Shown here: positions 59,657 through 64,000 of the stretch, one piece after another | Numbering within the stretch: position 1 is the first letter of the stretch | Layout of the letters: every line of letters begins with the position of its first letter | NCBI GenBank assembly: GCA_013001595.1 | Contig: JABDMH010000012.1 | Location: forward strand, 32,301 to 96,300 | DNA from: Saprospiraceae bacterium | GTDB taxonomy: Bacteria > Bacteroidota > Bacteroidia > Chitinophagales > Saprospiraceae | Direction of reading: 5' to 3' | Length of the DNA stretch: 64,000 bases | Notes under the pieces: generated by a model | Seen by the model: the letters and a program-made list of their open reading frames with translations, nothing else | What the model was told of the DNA's origin: nothing | Database searches by the model: none | Program-made: the position numbers and the translations under genes

Positions 59657-62600
59657 ATGGATAACCAGATGTTATTAGGAGGGAATCTAGACTTTGTTGA
59701 CCTTAAAAAATTCTTGCTCACGGAATATGCAGAAATTATTCGGCAGCGTGGTAGAGCATTGTTTGAAGCAGGCCATGTCAAGCATTTAGATATTACAGAA
59801 GCAAATGAAATTGAGGCATTGGTAGATAGTGCTTGGAGCAACCGTACATATGAAGTCCTGTTTTTTCTAGAGTTTGGCAGGGTCACCTCTTCCATGTGTG
59901 ACTGTCCATATGGAGCTGGTTGTAAGCATGAAGTGGCTGCCCTCTATTTTTTACTTGAAGGAGAAGATGAAATAGTCGGACCAGTGCGGGATACAACGCA
60001 AGAGCAGAAACTATTTAGTAGGATGCGTCATGCAGATCAATTGGAGAACCTGCCCTTTTTACCTGGGTATAATCCGGGACAGATTATAGATAAAATAAGG
60101 CCAAATCTTCCCTATTGGTATAACCGTATGAAAGGTCAACACCAGTTGATTAATGATGTTGAAATCTCAAGCAAGTTATATGAACCTTCATGGGGTGGTC
60201 AAACTAATTTAATCGGAGATGTGACCACCCTTAAGATGAGTGGTAAAACTCAAGTCAAATGCAACAGCTGCTCCAAGGTGTCAAAGAAGCTATGCGAGCA
60301 TCAATACGTGGCATTAAAAGATCTTCTTTCGAGTGAGACCGGCCGCAAATGGATGGAGGATAAGATTGACTTTGATCAGTTGTATCAACGCTTATCCCAT
60401 AAGTATGGTATTGCTGTAGAAAAGATCAAAAAGGCATTTTCATTGGTCATCACAGGAAATCAAATTTCTGTCCAATCGAAAATGGAGGGATTTACCATGC
60501 AAATGAATGCGGAGAGGATTCGAGAGGTGGTACGATCGCAGATAAGAATTGACACACCTTCACTTAAGGAGGTGCTCTATGAAGGGGAGCGAGTCAATGA
60601 ATATACCAATGCAATCGTTTGGCACAATTGGCAGTTTGGAGATACGAGCCCCTATTTTTGCTTGATCCGGGGAAAAATGGATAAGCAACAGACTAAATTG
60701 GCTACGCACATCAAAGAGGTAGAGTATCCCAAGTATTTTAATGCTGAACAACGCAATGTGTATCGCCTGCTGCTAGAGTGCCAGAAAGCGAAAGAGGGGC
60801 GTCTTTCTAATCAGGTAGACCTAGGAAGAATTTTAGCTGAACAGCTTCCTGTCCTAAGGAAATTATTTCACTATTACTTCGTCGGGGATACGCACTTCGG
60901 ACGTTCGGATAGGGTATTACGTAAGAAGAATCTCATTCAGTTCAGGTTTTCTGAAGAGTCGGCGGAATTGAAATTCAGGGCATACTCAGAGCACGAGATG
61001 CTGATTTTCAGCACAGCGTTATTTGTAGGAAACCAACTAAAAGATATATCATCAATTGAATTTCACAATGACCATTTTATTTGTGATCAGGCCGGAATAG
61101 GTTATCTCTGGAAATATCCTCGTCATGCTCAAGCAATGGCATTCTTTAAAGGCAAAAAAAGGTTGCTTTTCTATCCTGATGAAAGACCGCAATTTTTTGC
61201 ATTTCTAGAAGAAATGGGTAAAAAATTCGCAATAGATGTTGACCTGTCATTTGCTAAGAATGTCAAAATTGAAAAGGCGAAGCGGAAATTGTTCCTAAAG
61301 GAAATCGAGGATTATCTTGTTTTTGAACCGATTTTGGAATATCGGAAGATGAGATTTAACGCACTGCAGCCAAAGTCACTACGCGTGACTCGAGATGCGG
61401 TAAAGACCTATGACCTCAGTGAGGTTGTTCGAGAAAAATTCCTAGATGATCTCGAGTCATTGCACGCAGCTTGGAGTAAACAGCATGCTGATGGGGCTTA
61501 TTATTTGCAAGGCGAAGAGATCATGAAAAACTATTGGTTTCTCCAGTTCTTTGAACGCTGTAAAGAACTAGATATATCAGTGTATGGGAGAGAAAACCTG
61601 AATGTCCATAAATACAATCCGAATCGGGCAAAGGTCACCAGCACGATTAAGTCGGGCATAGATTGGTTTGACGTAGATGTAGATATATCCTTTGGTGAAG
61701 AGGAAGTCAGCACGAAAGTCTGGTTGGAGGCGATCAAGAACAATTCAAAGTTCATCAAGCTTGGGGACGGATCAATGGGAATATTGCCAGATGTGTGGCT
61801 CGGAAGGTTACAGCGGTTGCAAAAATCAGCTACCTACGACAAAAATGGCTTACATGTTGACAAGCTCAAATTTAATTTGGTTGATCAGCTATTTGAAGGG
61901 ATGGATATAGATGCAGAGGCAGAAGCCTACATTGCCGACAGAAAACAAAAGCTGGAATCATTTAGAGAAGGAAAGGAATACAATTTGCCCTCGATAGTGA
62001 AAGCCGATCTTCGGCATTATCAATTAGAAGGATTTAATTGGTTGAAATTTTTACAAGACATGGAATTCGGAGGTTGCCTCGCAGATGATATGGGTTTGGG
62101 TAAAACACTCCAAGCCATAAGTATATTGGCAGATTTTCATGGAAAGAAAAGAAGACCAACGAGCTTGGTGATTGTGCCACGTACCTTGCTTTTTAATTGG
62201 GCAACGGAATTAGATAAATTTTGTCCCAGTCTTTCCTACTTGGTGCATCATGGTCCATCACGTGCCAAAGACCTTAAGGAACTTAAGACGTTTAACATTA
62301 TCATCAGCACCTATGACACGATCACATCAGATATTGAACTATTTCGAAAAAATACCTGGGCTTACATTATTCTAGATGAGTCACAAGCGATAAAGAATCC
62401 ACAGTCAAAAAGATATAAGGCAATGTGCTTGCTGAAGTCCACACATAGGCTGGTGATGACGGGCACACCCATCGAAAATGGCACCTTCGATCTGTTTGCG
62501 CAGATGACCTTTGCAAATCCCGGCCTGCTTGGTAATATGACATCCTTTAAACGCGATTTTGTCAAGCCCATCGAAAAAGAGGGAGATGAAGGAGCAAGTG

Positions 62601-63394
62601 CGTTATTACAGAAAATGATTCACCCCTTCGTACTGCGACGTACGAAGGAACAGGTTGCGACAGATCTACCTGAGAAAACGGAAAGCATTTTATTCTGTGA
62701 GATGGAGCCTGAGCAGCGGCGACAATATGAGGAGTTGAAACAAGAGATACGGAATGGTTTATTAAAGACCGTGGAAGAAAAGGGCATCGCTAAATCCAAA
62801 TTTATGATTTTGGATGGTTTGTTGCGGTTGCGTCAGATGTGTAATTCTCCTTTGCTTGTTGATGCTTCCTTAACTGGTAAGGAAGCGACATCCATTAAGA
62901 TAGAGATGCTGATCGAACAAATCACCAGTGAAATTGGTGGTCACAATGCGTTGGTCTTTTCCCAATTCACCAGTATGCTGAGCTTGATCAGGGAGAGACT
63001 AGACGAACGGAACATCGCCTATACGTATCTAGATGGGTCTACGCGTGATCGGCAGTCTGTTGTAGAAGAATTTCAAAATAGCGATACTCACCGCATTTTC
63101 TTAATTAGTTTGAAGGCTGGAAACACTGGACTCAATTTGGTGAAAGCAGACTATGTCTACATAGTAGATCCGTGGTGGAATCCTGCCGTAGAAGCTCAAG
63201 CCATCGACCGTACCCATCGTATTGGACAGGACAAGCATATTTTTGCCTATAAGCTAATTTGCAAGGATACCATCGAAGAAAAGATATTGGAGCTGCAAAA
63301 AAAGAAGAAGAAATTGGCATCCGATATCATACATACAGATACTTCTGTCATGAAGACACTCACCAAAAAGGACCTGATCGATCTTTTTAATTGA
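59657..63394 (+). CDS. SNF2/DEAD family helicase with N-terminal SWIM zinc finger
   Basis: SWIM-like TSSMCDCPYGAGCKHEVAAL; CLADDMGLGKTLQAISIL; LDESQAIKNPQSKRYKA; FLISLKAGNTGLNLVKADYVYIVDPWWNPAVEAQAIDRTHRIGQ. Confidence 0.95.
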   Translation: MDNQMLLGGNLDFVDLKKFLLTEYAEIIRQRGRALFEAGHVKHLDITEANEIEALVDSAWSNRTYEVLFFLEFGRVTSSMCDCPYGAGCKHEVAALYFLLEGEDEIVGPVRDTTQEQKLFSRMRHADQLENLPFLPGYNPGQIIDKIRPNLPYWYNRMKGQHQLINDVEISSKLYEPSWGGQTNLIGDVTTLKMSGKTQVKCNSCSKVSKKLCEHQYVALKDLLSSETGRKWMEDKIDFDQLYQRLSHKYGIAVEKIKKAFSLVITGNQISVQSKMEGFTMQMNAERIREVVRSQIRIDTPSLKEVLYEGERVNEYTNAIVWHNWQFGDTSPYFCLIRGKMDKQQTKLATHIKEVEYPKYFNAEQRNVYRLLLECQKAKEGRLSNQVDLGRILAEQLPVLRKLFHYYFVGDTHFGRSDRVLRKKNLIQFRFSEESAELKFRAYSEHEMLIFSTALFVGNQLKDISSIEFHNDHFICDQAGIGYLWKYPRHAQAMAFFKGKKRLLFYPDERPQFFAFLEEMGKKFAIDVDLSFAKNVKIEKAKRKLFLKEIEDYLVFEPILEYRKMRFNALQPKSLRVTRDAVKTYDLSEVVREKFLDDLESLHAAWSKQHADGAYYLQGEEIMKNYWFLQFFERCKELDISVYGRENLNVHKYNPNRAKVTSTIKSGIDWFDVDVDISFGEEEVSTKVWLEAIKNNSKFIKLGDGSMGILPDVWLGRLQRLQKSATYDKNGLHVDKLKFNLVDQLFEGMDIDAEAEAYIADRKQKLESFREGKEYNLPSIVKADLRHYQLEGFNWLKFLQDMEFGGCLADDMGLGKTLQAISILADFHGKKRRPTSLVIVPRTLLFNWATELDKFCPSLSYLVHHGPSRAKDLKELKTFNIIISTYDTITSDIELFRKNTWAYIILDESQAIKNPQSKRYKAMCLLKSTHRLVMTGTPIENGTFDLFAQMTFANPGLLGNMTSFKRDFVKPIEKEGDEGASALLQKMIHPFVLRRTKEQVATDLPEKTESILFCEMEPEQRRQYEELKQEIRNGLLKTVEEKGIAKSKFMILDGLLRLRQMCNSPLLVDASLTGKEATSIKIEMLIEQITSEIGGHNALVFSQFTSMLSLIRERLDERNIAYTYLDGSTRDRQSVVEEFQNSDTHRIFLISLKAGNTGLNLVKADYVYIVDPWWNPAVEAQAIDRTHRIGQDKHIFAYKLICKDTIEEKILELQKKKKKLASDIIHTDTSVMKTLTKKDLIDLFN

Positions 63395-63419
63395 CCGCAA
63401 TTAATAAAGCAGATAAGGC

Positions 63420-63812
63420 ATGAATCTAGGGGATAAATATCAGTACACGTTTTCATTTACCCAGACGCAAGTCAATGCGTTCGCCCAGGTAACTGGCGAC
63501 GATAACCCATTGCACCTTGATGATGCGTATGCTGCTGCCACATTCTTTAAGAAACCCATCATTCACGGGTTTTTAGGTGGCAGCATCTTCTCCAAAGTAT
63601 TTGGCACCCTATGGCCGGGAGAAGGCACCATATATTTAAAACAGAACCTGGAATTCAAGAGGCCGATGTATGTAGAGGAATCCTATACCGCAAATTTTGA
63701 AGTAATTGCCTTTGATAATCGCCGCCGCTGGGCTACCATCAGGACAACCATTGTGAATGACAAAGGAAAAGTAATCATTGCAGGGGAAGCGGTTATTCAG
63801 TATCAAACCTGA
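63420..63812 (+). CDS. MaoC family dehydratase
   Basis: FTQTQVNAFAQVTGDDNPLHLDDAYAAATFFKKPIIHGFLGGSIFSKVFGTLWPGEGTIYLKQNLEFKRPMYVEE. Confidence 0.92.
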   Translation: MNLGDKYQYTFSFTQTQVNAFAQVTGDDNPLHLDDAYAAATFFKKPIIHGFLGGSIFSKVFGTLWPGEGTIYLKQNLEFKRPMYVEESYTANFEVIAFDNRRRWATIRTTIVNDKGKVIIAGEAVIQYQT

Positions 63813-63844
63813 AAAATTAACGCCAAAAATTCAGATAAATCTCT

Positions 63845-63862
63845 AAAATTAACGTTAATTTT
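63845..63862. promoter_or_regulatory. 18-bp perfect palindrome upstream of the AAA ATPase
   Basis: AAAATTAACGTTAATTTT; half-site AAAATTAACG also at 63813-63822. Confidence 0.55.
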
Positions 63863-63868
63863 GAAGGT

Positions 63869-64000
63869 TTGGGCAAGCGTTTGTTGGAGAAAGATCTAAA
63901 AGAGAGCATTACCGAGAATAAGAAGATCACGATTCTATATGGACCACGGCAGACAGGTAAGACTACCTTACTCACTGCGATTCTGGACGATTTAAATAAG
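63869..64000 (+). CDS. AAA ATPase (DUF4143-type, partial at window edge)
   Basis: GLGKRLLEKDLKESITENKKITILYGPRQTGKTTLLTAILDDLNK read in frame to the window end; Walker A GPRQTGKTT. Start codon uncertain (TTG). Confidence 0.75.
   Translation, partial: MGKRLLEKDLKESITENKKITILYGPRQTGKTTLLTAILDDLNK

Overview
The window is chromosomal sequence from a Bacteroidota bacterium, probably Saprospiria- or Cytophagia-like. Support for this comes from SusC/SusD, DUF4249, a T9SS type A sorting domain, a UpxY-type NusG paralogue and YpdA. Most of it is ordinary: a TonB receptor/DUF4249 pair, a DUF2723/rpiB/M28 operon, a small SusCD plus heparinase-like locus, recX, an IlvD/Edd dehydratase, a large PVC-type cytochrome protein next to a GMC oxidoreductase/subunit 3 pair, purK, an aldo/keto reductase, ypdA, an ECF sigma operon and metH. 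A polysaccharide/sulfate-activation block follows (Wzz, HTH-nucleotidyltransferase, two nucleotide-sugar dehydrogenases, UpxY, DUF2061, cysC-cysD-cysN, S23 protein, epimerase, Gfo/Idh oxidoreductase), then a SWIM/SNF2 helicase, a MaoC protein and the start of an AAA ATPase. Two tRNAs are visible: CAU anticodon (+) and Cys-GCA (-). The observations most worth a second look are: (1) a perfect 12-bp-arm inverted repeat overlapping the start codon of the HTH-nucleotidyltransferase gene at the head of the polysaccharide block; (2) a four-helix-bundle (S23/Avd-like) gene between cysN and the epimerase, with an imperfect inverted repeat at its flanks and a tandem duplication of its 3' end plus the first codons of the next gene; (3) a fossil integrative element beside tRNA-CAU, with a truncated integrase, an excisionase-like HTH, a DUF5131 N-terminal stub and a frame-shifted surface-protein relic; (4) tandem degenerate copies of the tRNA-Cys 3' end plus terminator. 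All assignments come from reading the sequence and from memory of protein families; no searches were run.
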